A stretch of 64,000 nucleotides of DNA from NCBI GenBank assembly GCA_026545765.1, contig JAIFAC010000023.1, positions 186,001 through 250,000 on the forward strand, read 5' to 3'. The position numbers and the translations under genes were made by a program. How positions within the stretch are numbered: position 1 is the stretch's first letter; each line of letters starts with the position of its first letter. This DNA comes from Plantago major. Lineage: Eukaryota; Streptophyta; Magnoliopsida; Lamiales; Plantaginaceae. The notes beneath the pieces were generated by a model. It was not told where the DNA came from, made no database searches, and worked only from the letters and a program-made list of their open reading frames with translations. Below are positions 1 through 14,526 of the stretch, one piece after another.

Positions 1-2633
1 CAACACACACTAAGGAGTGGGATGAACAACAAACAACAACTACTTGAGAGATAAAAACAACACACTAAAGGAGAGGGATGAACAACAAGCGTATAAATCT
101 ACTTGAGGTTAAGCAACACACTAAAGGGTGGGATGAACAACAATCGAACAACACTACTTGAGAGATAAAAACAACACACTAAAGGAGGGATGAACAACAA
201 GCGTATAAATCTACTTGAGAGTTAAGCAACACACTAAAGGAGTGGGATGAACAACAAGCGAACAACTCTACTTGAGAGATAAAAACAACACTAAAGGAGA
301 GGATGAACAACAAGCGTATAAATCTACTTGAGAGTTAAAGCACACTAAAGAGTGGGATGAACAACAATCGAACAACTACTTGAGAGATAAAAACAACACA
401 GTAAAGGAGAGGGATGAACAACAAGCGTATAAATCTACTTGAGAGTTAAGCAACACACTAAAGAGTGGGATGACAACAATCGAACAACACTACTTGAGAG
501 ATAAAAACAACACACTAAAGGAGAGGATGAACAACAAGCGTATAAATCTACTTGAGAGTTAAGCAACACACTAAAGGTGGGATAGACAACAATCGAACAA
601 CTACTTGAGAGATAAAAACAACACACTAAAGGAGAGGGATGAACAACAAGCGTATAAATCTACTTGAGAGTTAAGCAACACACTAAAGAGTGGGATAGAC
701 AACAATCGAACAACTCTACTTGAGAGATAAAAACAACACAGTAAAGGAGAGGGATGAACAACAAGCGTATAAATCTACTTGAGTTAAGCAACACACTAAA
801 AGGTGGGATGAACAACAATCGAACAACACTACTTGAGAGATAAAAACAACACACTAAAGGAGGGATGAACAACAAGCGTATAAATCTACTTGAGAGTTAA
901 AGCACACACTAAGGAGTGGGATGACAACAATCGAACAACTCTACTTGAGAGATAAAAACAACACACTAAAGGAGGGATGAACAACAAGCGTATAAATCTA
1001 CTTGAGAGTTAAGCAACACACTAAAGGAGTGGGATGAACAACAATGAACAACTCTACTTGAGAGATAAAAACAACACACTAAAGGAGAGGATGAACAACA
1101 AGCGTATAAATCTACTTGAGAGTTAAGCAACACACACTAAAGGAGTGGGATGACAACAATCGAACAACTCTACTTGAGAGATAAAAACAACACACACTAA
1201 AGGAGAGGATGAACAACAAGCGTATAAATCTACTTGAGAGTTAAGCAACACACTAAAGGAGTGGGATAGACAACAATCGAACAACACTACTTGAGAGATA
1301 AAACAACACACACTAAAGGAGAGATGAACAACAAGCGTATAAATCTACTTGAGAGTTAAGCAACACACTAAAGAGTGGGATAGACAACAAGCGAACAACA
1401 CTACTTGAGAGATAAAAACAACACACTAAAGGAGGGATGAACAACAAGCGTATAAATCTACTTGAGAGTTAAGCAACACACTAAAGGAGTGGGATAGAAC
1501 AAGCGAACAACTCTACTTGAGAGATAAAAACAACACACTAAAGGAGGGATGAACAACAAGCGTATAAATCTACTTGAGAGTTAAGCAACACACTAAAGAA
1601 GGTGGGATAGACAACAAACAACAACTCTACTTGAGAGATAAAACAACACACTAAAGGAGAGGGATGAACAACAAGCGTATAAATCTACTTGAGAGTTAAG
1701 CAACACACTAAAGGAGTGGGATAGACAACAATCGAACAACACTACTTGAGAGATAAAAACAACACACTAAAAGGAGGGATGAACAACAAGCGTATAAATC
1801 TACTTGAGAGTTAAGCAACACACTAAAGGAGTGGGATGACAACAAAGAACAACTCTACTTGAGAGATAAAAACAACACACTAAAGGAGGGATGAACAACA
1901 AGCGTATAAATCTACTTGAGAGTTAAGCAACACACTAAAGGAGTGGGATGAACAACAATCGAACAACTACTTGAGAGAGATAAAAACAACACACTAAAGG
2001 AGAGGATGAACAACAAGCGTATAAATCTACTTGAGAGTTAAGCAACACACGAAAGGAGTGGGATAGACAACAATCGAACAACTACTTGAGAGATAAAAAC
2101 AACACACTAAAGGAGAGGATGAACAACAAGCGTATAAATCTACTTGAGAGTTAAGCAACACACTAAAGGAGTGGGATGAACAACAATCGAACAACACTAC
2201 TTGAGAGATAAAAACAACACACTAAAAGGGAGGGATGAACAACAAGCGTATAAATCTACTTGAGAGTTAAGCAACACACTAAAGGAGTGGGATGAACAAC
2301 AAGCGAACAACTCTACTTGAGAGATAAAAACAACACACTAAAGGAGAGGATGAACAACAAGCGTATAAATCTACTTGAGAGTTAAGCAACACACTAAAGG
2401 TGGGATAGACAACAAAGAACAACACTACTTGAGAGATAAAACAACACACTAAAGGAGAGGATGAACAACAAGCGTATAAATCTACTTGAGAGTTAAGCAA
2501 CACACTAAAGGTGGGATAGACAATCGAACAACAACAACACTACTTGAGAGATAAAAACAACACACTAAAGGAGAGGGATGAACAACAAGCGTATAAATCT
2601 ACTTGAGAGTTAAGCAACACACTAAAAGGAGTG

Positions 2634-2680
2634 GGATGAACAACAACAACACAACAAGGAGAGGATGAACAACAAGCGTA
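2634..2680 (-). repeat. Truncated subunit A
   Basis: After GTGGGATGAACAAC the sequence runs through a short CAA-rich stretch straight into GGAGAGGATG of subunit B. The second half of A (the CTACTTGAGAGATAAAAA part) is missing. This is a local deletion of roughly half a monomer between short CAACA repeats, consistent with slippage or unequal exchange, or with a consensus error. Confidence 0.7.
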
Positions 2681-3116
2681 TAAATCTACTTGAGAGTTAA
2701 GCAACACACTAAAAGGGTGGGATGACAACAATCGAACAACTCTACTTGAGAGATAAAAACAACACACTAAAGGAGAGGGATGAACAACAAGCGTATAAAT
2801 CTACTTGAGAGTTAAGCAACACACTAAAGGAGTGGGATGAACAACAAGAACAACACTACTTGAGAGATAAAAAACACACAAGGAGAGGGATGAACAACAA
2901 GCGTATAAATCTACTTGAGAGTTAAGCAACACACTAAAGGAGTGGGATGAACAACAATCGAACAACTCTACTTGAGAGATAAAAACAACACACTAAAGAG
3001 AGGAGGGATGAACAACAAGCGTATAAATCTACTTGAGAGTTAAGCAACACACTAAAAAAGTGGGATAGACAACAATGAACAACTCTACTTGAGAGATAAA
3101 ACAACACACTAAAGGA

Positions 3117-3170
3117 GGATGAACAACAAGCGTATAAATCGAACAACACTGAGAGAGATAAAACAACACA
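3117..3170 (-). repeat. B/A fused monomer
   Basis: The copy begins as subunit B (GATGAACAACAAGCGTATAAATC) and switches at about 3140 to the second half of subunit A (GAACAACACTGAGAGAGATA). The B core ACTTGAGAG and the first half of the next A are lost. About one monomer length is deleted, as expected from an out-of-register exchange between B and A at the shared ATC. Confidence 0.7.
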
Positions 3171-4195
3171 CTAAAGGAGAGGATGAACAACAAGCGTATA
3201 AATCTACTTGAGGTTAAGCAACACACTAAAGAGTGGGATGAACAACAATCGAACAACTCTACTTGAGAGATAAAAACAACACACTAAAGGAGAGGATGAA
3301 CAACAAGCGTATAAATCTACTTGAGGTTAAGCAACACACTAAAGGAGTGGGATAGACAACAATCGAACAACACTACTTGAGAGATAAAAACAACACACTA
3401 AAGGAGAGGATGAACAACAAGCGTATAAATCTACTTGAGAGTTAAGCAACACACTAAAGAGTGGGATGAGACAACAAGAACAACACTACTTGAGAGATAA
3501 AACAACACACTAAAGGAGAGGATGAACAACAAGCGTATAAATCTACTTGAGAGTTAAGCAACACACTAAAGGAGTGGGATGAACAACAAGCGAACAACAC
3601 TACTTGAGAGATAAAAACAACACACTAAAGGAGAGGATGAACAACAAGCGTATAAATCTACTTGAGAGTTAAGCAACACTAAGAGTGGGATAGACAACAA
3701 TCGAACAACACTACTTGAGAGATAAAACAACACACTAAAGGAGAGGGATGAACAACAAGCGTATAAATCTACTTGAGAGTTAAGCAACACACTAAAGTGG
3801 GATAGACAACAATCGAACAACACTACTTGAGAGATAAAACAACACACTAAAGGAGAGGATGAACAACAAGCGTATAAATCTACTTGAGAGTTAAGCAACA
3901 CACTAAAGGTGGGATGAACAACAATCGAACAACACTACTTGAGAGATAAAAACAACACACACTAAAGGAGAGGATGAACAACAAGCGTATAAATCTACTT
4001 GAGAGTTAAGCAACACACTAAAGAGTGGGATAGACAACAAGCGAACAACTACTTGAGAGATAAAACAACACACTAAAGGAGGGATGAACAACAAGCGTAT
4101 AAATCTACTTGAGAGTTAAGCAACACACTAAAGGAGTGGGATGAACAACAATCGAACAACAACTCTACTTGAGAGATAAAAACAACACACTAAAG

Positions 4196-6720
4196 GAGAG
4201 GGATGAACAACAAACGTATAGATCGACTTTAGAGTTAAGCAACACACTAAAGGAGTGGGATAGACAACAATCGAACAACTCTAATTGAGATATAAAAAGA
4301 ACACATTAAAGAAAGAGGGATGAACTACAAACGTATAAATCGACTTTAGAGTTAAGCAACACACTAAAGGAGTGGGATAGACAACAATCGAACAACACTT
4401 CTTGAGAGATAAAAACAACACACTAAAGGAGAGGGATGAACAACAAACGTATAAATCTACTTGAGAGTTAAGCACACACTGAAGGAGTGGGATAAACAAC
4501 AAACGAACAACTCTACTTCAGAGATAAAAACAACACACCAAATGAGAGGGATGAACAACAAATGTATAAATCTAGTTGAGAGTTAAACAACACAATAAAG
4601 GAGTGGGATTGAGAACAACAATCGAACAACTACTTGAGAGATAAAAACAACACACTAAAGGAGAGGATGAACAACAAGCGTATAAATCTACTTGAGAGTT
4701 AAAGCAACACACTAAAGGTGGGATGAGACAACAGAACAAAACTAATTGAGAGATAAAAACAACACACTAAAGGAGAGGGAATGAACAACAAACGTATAAA
4801 TCTACTTTAGAGTTAAACAACATACTAAAGGAGTAGGATAGACAACAAACGAACAACTCTAGTTGAGAGATAAAAGTAACACACTAAAGGAGAGGGATGA
4901 ACAACAAACGTATAAATCTACTTGAGAGTTAAGCAACACACTAAAGGAGTGGGATAGACAACAATCGAACAACACTACTTGAGAGATAAAAACAAACACT
5001 AAAGGAGAGGGATGAACAACAAACGTATAAATCTACTTGAGAGTTAAGCAACACACTAAAGGAGTGGGATAGACAACAATCGAACAACACTACTTGAGAG
5101 ATAAAAACAACACACTAAAGGAGAGGGATGAACAACAAACGTATAAATCTACTTGAGAGTTAAGCAACACACTAAAAGGTGTGATAAACAACAATCGAAC
5201 AACTCTACTTGAGAGATAAAAACAAAACACTAAAGGAGAGGGATGAACAACAAACGTATAAATCTACATGAGAGTTAAGCAACACACCAAAGGAGAGGGA
5301 TGAACAACAATCGAACAACACTACTTGAGAGATAAAAACAACACACTAAAGGAGAGGGATGAACAACAAACGTATAAATCTACTTGAGAGTTAAGCAACA
5401 CACCAAAGGGGTAGGATAGACAACAATCGAACAACACTACTTGAGAGATAAAAACAACACACTAAAGGAGAGGGTTGAACAACAAACGTATAAATCTACT
5501 TGATAGTTAAGCAACACACTAAAGGAGTGGGATAGACAACAATCGAACAACACTACTTGAGAGATAAAAACAACACACTAAAGGAGAGGAATGAACAACA
5601 AACGTATAAATCTACTTGAGAGTTAAGCAACACAATAAAGGAGTGGGATGAACAACAATGAACAACTCAACTTGAGAGATAAAAACAACACACTAAAGGA
5701 GAGGGTTGAACAACAAACGTATAAATCTACTTGAGAGTTAAGCAACACACTAAAGGAGTGGGATAGACAACAATCGAACAACACTACTTGAGAGATAAAA
5801 AAAAAAACACAAAAGGGGAGGGATGAACAACAAGCGTATAAATCTACTTGAGAGTTAAGCAACACACTAAAGGTGGGATGACAACAATCGAACAACTACT
5901 TGAGAGATAAAAAACACACACTAAAGGAGAGGGATGAACAACAAGCGTATAAATCTACTTGAGAGTTAAGCAACACACTAAAGGTGGGATAGACAACAAT
6001 CGAACAACTCTACTTGAGAGATAAAAACAACACACACTAAAGGAGGGATGAACAACAAGCGTATAAATCTACTTGAGATTTAAGCAACACACTAAAGGAG
6101 TAGGATAGACAACAATCGAACAACACTACTTGAGAGATAAAAACAACACACTAAAGGAGAGGGATGAACAACAAACGTATAAATCTACTTGAGAGTTAAG
6201 AAACACACCAAAGGTGTAGGATAGACAACAATCGAACAACACTACTAGAGAGATAAAAACAACACACTAAAGGAGAGGGATGAACAACAAACGTATAAAT
6301 CTACTTGAGAGTTAAAGCAACACACTAAAGGAGTGGGATGAACAACAAAGCGAACAACTACTTGAGAGATAAAACAACACACTAAAGGAGGGATGAACAA
6401 CAAACGTATAAATCTACTTGAGAGTTAAGCAACACACTAAAGGAGTGGGATAGACAACAAACGAACAACTCTACTTGACAGATAAAAACAACACACTAAA
6501 GGAGAGGGATGAACAACAAACGTATAAATCTACTTGAGAGTTAAGCAACACACCAAAGGGGTAGGATAGACAACAATCGAACAACACTACTTGAGAGATA
6601 AAAACAACACACTAAAGGAGAGGGATGAACAACAAACGTATAAATCTACTTGATAGTTAAGCAACACACCAAAGGGGTAGGATAGACAACAATCGAACAA
6701 CACTACTTGAGAGATAAAAA
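4196..6720 (-). repeat. Clean block of the left array
   Basis: Most copies here keep a constant 116-bp period. They read AAACGTATAAAT in subunit B, keep the full GGAGAGGGATGAAC and GGAGTGGGATAGAC, and carry point substitutions rather than deletions. Exceptions with the indel-rich style lie at about 4640-4740, 5820-6060 and 6310-6400. Similar mostly clean blocks lie at about 15650-16240, 17480-17880, 18170-19730 and 21960-22529. The interleaving of clean and indel-rich copies is the notable point. Confidence 0.65.
5279..5338 (-). repeat. A/B chimeric monomer subtype
   Basis: This copy has the first half of subunit B (CACCAAAGGAGAGGGATGAA) joined to the second half of subunit A (CAATCGAACAACACTACTTG). 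It sits in the A position after a normal B, so two B-like halves follow one another. The same chimera, often with the shared CACACC variant, recurs near 7120, 10070, 13905 and 19160. Recurrence at spaced positions suggests that one exchanged unit was copied around the array. Confidence 0.75.
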
Positions 6721-9700
6721 CAACACACTAAAGGAGGATGAACAACAAGCGTATAAATCTACTTGAGAGTTAAGCAACACACTAAAGGAGTGGGATGAAC
6801 AACAAGCGAACAACTCTACTTGAGAGATAAAAACAACACACTAAAGGAGAGGGATGAACAACAAGCGTATAAATCTACTTGAGAGTTAAGCAACACACTA
6901 AAGGTGGGATAGACAACAATCGAACAACACTACTTGAGAGATAAAACAACACACTAAAGGAGAGGATGAACAACAAGCGTATAAATCTACTTGAGAGTTA
7001 AGCAACACTAAAGGAGTGGGATGAACAACAATGAACAACTCTACTTGAGAGTTAAAAACAACACACTATATGAGAGGGATGAACAACAAACGTATAAATC
7101 TACTTGAGAGTTAAGCAACACACCAAAGGAGAGGGATGAACAACAATCGAACAACACTACTTGAGAGATAAAAACAACACACTAAAGGAGAGGGGTGAAC
7201 AACAAACGTATAAATCTACTTGAGAGTTAAGCAACACACTAAAGAGTGGGATGAACAACAATCGAACAACACTACTTGAGAGATAAAAACAACACACTAA
7301 AAGGAGAGGATGAACAACAAGCGTATAAATCTACTTGAGAGTTAAGCAACACACTAAAGGAGTGGGATGAACAACAATCGAACAACACTACTTGAGAGAT
7401 AAAACAACACACTAAAGGAGAGGATGAACAACAAGCGTATAAATCTACTTGAGAGTTAAGCAACACACTAAAGGGTGGGATGACAACAATCGAACAACAC
7501 TACTTGAGAGATAAAAACAACACACTACAGGATAGGGATGAACAACAAGCGTATAAATCTACTTGAGAGTTAAGCAACACACTAAAGGAGTGGGATAGAC
7601 AACAAGCGAACAACTCTACTTGAGAGATAAAAACAACACACTAAAAGGAGAGGATGAACAACAAGCGTATAAATCTACTTGAGAGTTAAGCAACACACTA
7701 AAGAGTGGGATAGACAACAAGCGAACAACTCTACTTGAGAGATAAAAACAACACACTAAAGGAGGGATGAACAACAAGCGTATAAATCTACTTGAGAGTT
7801 AAGCAACACTAAAAAGTGGGATGAGACAACAATCGAACAACACTACTTGAGAGATAAAAACAACACACTAAAGGAGAGGATGAACAACAAGCGTATAAAT
7901 CTACTTGAGAGTTAAGCAACACACTAAAGAGTGGGATGAACAACAATCGAACAACTCTACTAGAGAGATAAAAACAACACACTAAAGGAGAGGGATGAAA
8001 AACAAGCGTATAAATCTACTTGAGAGTTAAGCAACACACTAAAGAGTGGGATGACAACAATCGAACAACTCTACTTGAGAGATAAAAACAACACACTAAA
8101 GGAGAGGGATGAACAACAAGCGTATAAATCTACTTGAGAGTTAAGCAACACACTAAAGAGTGGGATAGACAACAATCGAACAACACTACTTGAGAGATAA
8201 AAACAACACACTAAAGGAGAGGATGAACAACAAGCGTATAAATCTACTTGAGAGTTAAGCAACACACTAAAGGGTGGGATAGAACAACAATCGAACAACT
8301 CTACTTGAGAGATAAAAAACACACACTAAAGGAGAGGGATGAACAACAAGCGTATAAATCTACTTGAGAGTTAAGCAACACACTAAAGTGGGATGAACAA
8401 CAATCGAACAACACTACTTGAGAGATAAAAAACACACTAAAGGAGAGGATGAACAACAAGCGTATAAATCTACTTGAGAGTTAAGCAACACACTAAAAGG
8501 TGGGATAGACAACAATCGAACAACTACTTGAGAGATAAAAACAACACACTAAAGGAGAGGATGAACAACAAGCGTATAAATCTACTTGAGAGTTAAGCAA
8601 CACACTAAAGGAGTGGGATAGACAACAATCGAACAACACTACTTGAGAGATAAAAACAACACACTAAAGGAGGGATGAACAACAAGCGTATAAATCTACT
8701 TGAGAGTTAAGCAACACACTAAAAAGGTGGGATAGACAACAAATGAACAACTACTTGAGAGATAAAAACAACACACTAAGGAGAGGATGAACAACAAGCG
8801 TATAAATCTACTTGAGAGTTAAGCAACACACTAAAGGTGGGATAGACAACAATCGAACAACTCTACTTGAGAGATAAAAACAACACACTAAAGGAGAGGA
8901 TGAACAACAAGCGTATAAATCTACTTGAGAGTTAAGCACACACTAAAGGAGTGGGATGAACAAATGAACAACTCTACTTGAGAGATAAAAAACACACTAA
9001 AGGAGAGGGATGAACAACAAGCGTATAAATCTACTTGAGAGTTAAGCAACACACTAAAGGTGGGATGAACAACAATCGAACAACTACTTGAGAGATAAAA
9101 ACAACACACTAAAGGAGAGGATGAACAACAAACGTATAAATCTACTTGATAGTTAAGCAACACACTAAAGGAGTGGGATAGACAACAATCGAACAACTCT
9201 ACTTGAGAGATAAAAACAACACACTAAAGGAGAGGGATGAACACCAAACGTATAAATCTACTTCAGAGTTAAGAAACACACTAAAGTAGTGGGATAGACA
9301 ACAAACGAACAACTATAGTTGTGAGATAAAAACAACACACTAAAGGAGAGGATGAACAACAAGCGTATAAATCTACTTGAGTTAAGCAACACACTAAAGG
9401 AGTGGGATGAACAACAATCGAACAACACTACTTGAGATATAAAAAACACACACTAAAGAAGTGGGATGAACAACAAGCGTATAAATCTACTTGAGAGTTA
9501 AGCAACACACTAAAAGGTGGGATTGACAATAAATGAACAACTCTACTTGAGAGATAAAAACAACAAATTAAAGGAGAGGGATGAACAACAAACGTATAAA
9601 TCTACTTGAGAGTTAAACAACACATAGAAGGAGTGGGATAGACAACAAAAGAACAACTCTACTTGAGAGATAAAAACGACACACTAAAGGAGAGGAATGA

Positions 9701-12700
9701 ACAACAAACGTATAAAGCTACTTGAGAGTTAAGCAACACACTAAAGGAGTGGGATGAACAACAAACAACACTACTTGAGAGATAAAAACAACACACTAAA
9801 GGAGAGGGATGAACAACAAGCGTATAAATCTACTTGAGAGTTAAGCAACACACTAAAGAGTGGGATAGACAACAAGCGAACAACACTACTTGAGAGATAA
9901 AAACAACACACTAAAGGAGGGATGAACAACAAGCGTATAAATCTACTTGAGAGTTAAGCAACACACTAAAGAGTGGGATGAACAACAATGAACAACTACT
10001 TGAGAGATAAAACAACACACTAAAGGAGGGATGAACAACAAGCGTATAAATCTACTTGAGAGTTAAGCAACACACGAAAGGAGAGGGATGAACAACAATC
10101 GAACAACACTACTTGAGAGACAAAAACAACACTAAAGGAGAGGGATGAACAACAAACGTATAAATCTACATGAGAGTTAAGCAACACACTAAAGAGTGGG
10201 ATAGACAACAATCGAACAACTCTACTTGAGAGATAAAAACAACACACTAAAGGAGGGATGAACAACAAGCGTATAAATCTACTTGAGAGTTAAGCAACAC
10301 TAAAGGAGTGGGATGAACAACAATCGAACAACTCTACTTGAGAGATAAAAACAACACACTAAAGGAGGGATGAACAACAAGCGTATAAATCTACTTGAGA
10401 GTTAAGCAACACACTAAAGAGTGGGATAGACAACAATCGAACAACACTACTTGAGAGATAAAAACAACACACTAAAAGGAGGATGAACAACAAGCGTATA
10501 AATCTACTTGAGAGTTAAGCAACACACTAAAGGGTGGGATAGACAACAATCGAACAACACTACTTGAGAGATAAAAACAACACACTAAAGGAGGGATGAA
10601 CAACAAGCGTATAAATCTACTTGAGAGTTAAGCAACACACTAAAGGAGTGGGATAGACAACAATCGAACAACTCTACTTGAGAGATAAAAACAACACACT
10701 AAAGGAGAGGATGAACAACAAGCGTATAAATCTACTTGAGAGTTAAGCAACACACTAAAGTGGGATAGACAACAATCGAACAACACTACTTGAGAGATAA
10801 AAACAACACACTAAAGGAGAGGGATGAACAACAAGCGTATAAATCTACTTGAGAGTTAAGCAACACACTAAAAGAGTGGGATGACAACAATCGAACAACT
10901 CTACTTGAGAGATAAAAACAACACACTAAAGAGAGGGATGAACAACAAGCGTATAAATCTACTTGAGAGTTAAGCAACACTAAAAGGTGGGATAGACAAC
11001 AATCGAACAACTCTACTTGAGAGATAAAACAACACACTAAAGGAGAGGGATGAACAACAAGCGTATAAATCTACTTGAGAGTTAAGCAACACACTAAAGG
11101 AGTGGGATGACAACAATCGAACAACACTACTTGAGAGATAAAAACAACACACTAAAGGAGAGGGATGAACAACAAGCGTATAAATCTACTTGAGAGTTAA
11201 GCAACACACTAAAGGTGGGATAGACAACAATGAACAACACTACTTGAGAGATAAAAACAACACACTAAAGAGAGGGATGAACAACAAGCGTATAAATCTA
11301 CTTGAGAGTTAAGCAACACACTAAAGAGTGGGATGACAACAATCGAACAACTCTACTTGAGAGATAAAACAACACACTAAAGGAGAGGATGAACAACAAG
11401 CGTATAAATCTACTTGAGGTTAAGCAACACACTAAAGGAGTGGGATGAACAACAATCGAACAACTACTTGAGAGATAAAAACAACACACTAAAGGAGAGG
11501 GATGAACAACAAGCGTATAAATCTACTTGAGAGTTAAGCAACACACTAAAAAGTGGGATGAGCAACAATCGAACAACACTACTTGAGAGATAAAAACAAC
11601 ACACTAAAGGAGAGGATGAACAACAAGCGTATAAATCTACTTGAGAGTTAAGCAACACACTAAAAGGTGGGATAGACAACAATCGAACAACACTACTTGA
11701 GAGATAAAAAACACACTAAAGGAGAGGATGAACAACAAGCGTATAAATCTACTTGAGAGTTAAGCAACACTAAAGGTGGGATAGACAACAATCGAACAAC
11801 ACTACTTGAGAGATAAAACAACACACTAAAGGAGAGGATGAACAACAAGCGTATAAATCTACTTGAGAGTTAAGCAACACTAAAGGAGTGGGATAGACAA
11901 CAAGCGAACAACACTACTTGAGAGATAAAAACAACACACTAAAGGAGGGATGAACAACAAGCGTATAAATCTACTTGAGAGTTAAGCAACACTAAAGGAG
12001 TGGGATGAACAACAATCGAACAACACTACTTGAGAGATAAAAACAACACACTAAAGGAGAGGATGAACAACAAGCGTATAAATCTACTTGAGAGTTAAGC
12101 AACACACTAAAGGAGTGGGATGAACAAGCGAACAACTCTACTTGAGAGATAAAAACAACACACTAAAGAGAGGGATGAACAACAAGCGTATAAATCTACT
12201 TGAGTTAAGCAACACACTAAAGGGTGGGATGACAACAAGCGAACAACACTACTTGAGAGATAAAACAACACACTAAAGGAGAGGGATGAACAACAAGCGT
12301 ATAAATCTACTTGAGAGTTAAGCAACACACTAAAGGAGTGGGATGACAACAATCGAACAACTACTTGAGAGATAAAAACAACACACTAAAGGAGAGGATG
12401 AACAACAAGCGTATAAATCTACTTGAGAGTTAAGCAACACACTAAAGGTGGGATGAACAACAATCGAACAACTACTTGAGAGATAAAAAACACACACTAA
12501 AAGGAGGGATGAACAACAAGCGTATAAATCTACTTGAGAGTTAAGCAACACACTAAAGGAGTGGGATGAACAACAATCGAACAACTACTTGAGAGATAAA
12601 AACAACACACTAAAGGAGAGGATGAACAACAAGCGTATAAATCTACTTGAGAGTTAAGCAACACACTAAAGGAGTGGGATGAACAACAATCGAACAACTA

Positions 12701-14494
12701 CTTGAGAGATAAAAACAACACACTAAAGGAGAGGATGAACAACAAGCGTATAAATCTACTTGAGAGTTAAGCAACACACTAAAGAGTGGGATGAACAACA
12801 ATCGAACAACTCTACTTGAGAGATAAAACAACACACTAAAGGAGAGGGATGAACAACAAGCGTATAAATCTACTTGAGAGTTAAGCAACACACTAAAGTG
12901 GGATAGACAACAAGCGAACAACTCTACTTGAGAGATAAAAACAACACACTAAAGGAGAGGATGAACAACAAGCGTATAAATCTACTTGAGAGTTAAGCAA
13001 CACACTAAAAGGAGTGGGATGAACAACAATCGAACAACTCTACTTGAGAGATAAAAACAACACACTAAAGAGAGGGATGAACAACAAGCGTATAAATCTA
13101 CTTGAGAGTTAAGCAACACACTAAAGGAGTGGGATGACAACAATCGAACAACTACTTGAGAGATAAAAACAACACACTAAAGGAGGGATGAACAACAAGC
13201 GTATAAATCTACTTGAGAGTTAAGCAACACACTAAAGAGTGGGATGAACAACAATCGAACAACACTACTTGAGATAAAACAACACACTAAAGGAGAGGGA
13301 TGAACAACAAGCGTATAAATCTACTTGAGGTTAAGCAACACACTAAAGGTGGGATGACAACAATCGAACAACTCTACTGAGAGATAAAACAACACACTAA
13401 AGGAGAGGGATGAACAACAAGCGTATAAATCTACTTGAGAGTTAAGCAACACACTAAAGGTGGGATAGACAACAATCGAACAACTCTACTTGAGAGATAA
13501 AAACAACACACTAAAGGAGAGGGATGAACAACAAGCGTATAAATCTACTTGAGAGTTAAGCAACACACTAAAAGGTGGGATGAACAACAATCGAACAACT
13601 ACTTGAGAGATAAAAACAACACACTAAAGGAGAGGGATGAACAACAAGCGTATAAATCTACTTGAGAGTTAAGCAACACACTAAAGGAGTGGGATGAACA
13701 ACAATCGAACAACTCTACTTGAGAGATAAAAACAACACACTAAAGGAGAGGATGAACAACAAGCGTATAAATCTACTTGAGTTAAGCAACACACTAAAGG
13801 AGTGGGATGAACAACAATCGAACAACACTACTTGAGAGATAAAAACAACACACTAAAGGAGGGATGAACAACAAGCGTATAAATCTACATGAGAGTTAAG
13901 CAACACACCAAAGGAGAGGGATGAACAACAATCGAACAACACTACTTGAGAGATAAAAACAACACACTAAAGGAGAGGATGAACAACAAGCGTATAAATC
14001 TACTTGAGAGTTAAGCAACACACTAAAGAGTGGGATGAACAACAATCGAACAACACTACTTGAGAGATAAAAACAACACACTAAAGGAGAGGATGAACAA
14101 CAAGCGTATAAATCTACTTGAGAGTTAAGCTACACTAAAGGAGTGGGATGAACAACAATCGAACAACTCTACTTGAGAGATAAAAACAACACACTAAAGG
14201 AGAGGATGAACAACAAGCGTATAAATCTACTTGAGAGTTAAGCAACACACTAAAGGAGTGGGATGAACAACAATGAACAACACTACTTGAGAGATAAAAA
14301 CAACACACTAAAAAAGGAGGATGAACAACAAGCGTATAAATCTACTTGAGTTAAGCAACACTAAAAGTGGGATGAACAACAATCGAACAACACTACTTGA
14401 GAGATAAAAACAACACACTAAAAGAGAGGATGAACAACAAGCGTATAAATCTACATGAGAGTTAAGCAACACACCAAAGGTGATGGATTAACAA

Positions 14495-14526
14495 CAATCG
14501 AACAACACTACTTGATACTTGAGAGA
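14495..14526 (-). repeat. Short duplication in the monomer core
   Basis: The core reads CTACTTGATACTTGAGAG, where other copies read CTACTTGAGAG. The extra bases duplicate ACTTGAT/ACTTGAG, so the conserved core is locally doubled in a single copy. A replication slip or an alignment artefact could both give this. Confidence 0.7.

Larger units (their letters stand above)
1..4195 (-). repeat. Indel-rich block of the left array
   Basis: Copies here mostly read AAGCGTATAAAT in subunit B, where clean blocks read AAACGTATAAAT. They carry frequent short deletions in low-complexity runs: GGAGAGGGATG becomes GGAGAGGATG or GGAGGGATG, AAAGGAGTGGG becomes AAAGAGTGGG or AAAGGTGGG, CTCTACTTGAG becomes CTACTTGAG, and AAAAACAAC becomes AAAACAAC. 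Subunit A varies among AATCGAAC, AAGCGAAC and AATGAAC. The same style covers most of 6720-15650, 16240-17040 and 19740-21950. It may be real divergence or unpolished consensus error. Confidence 0.75.
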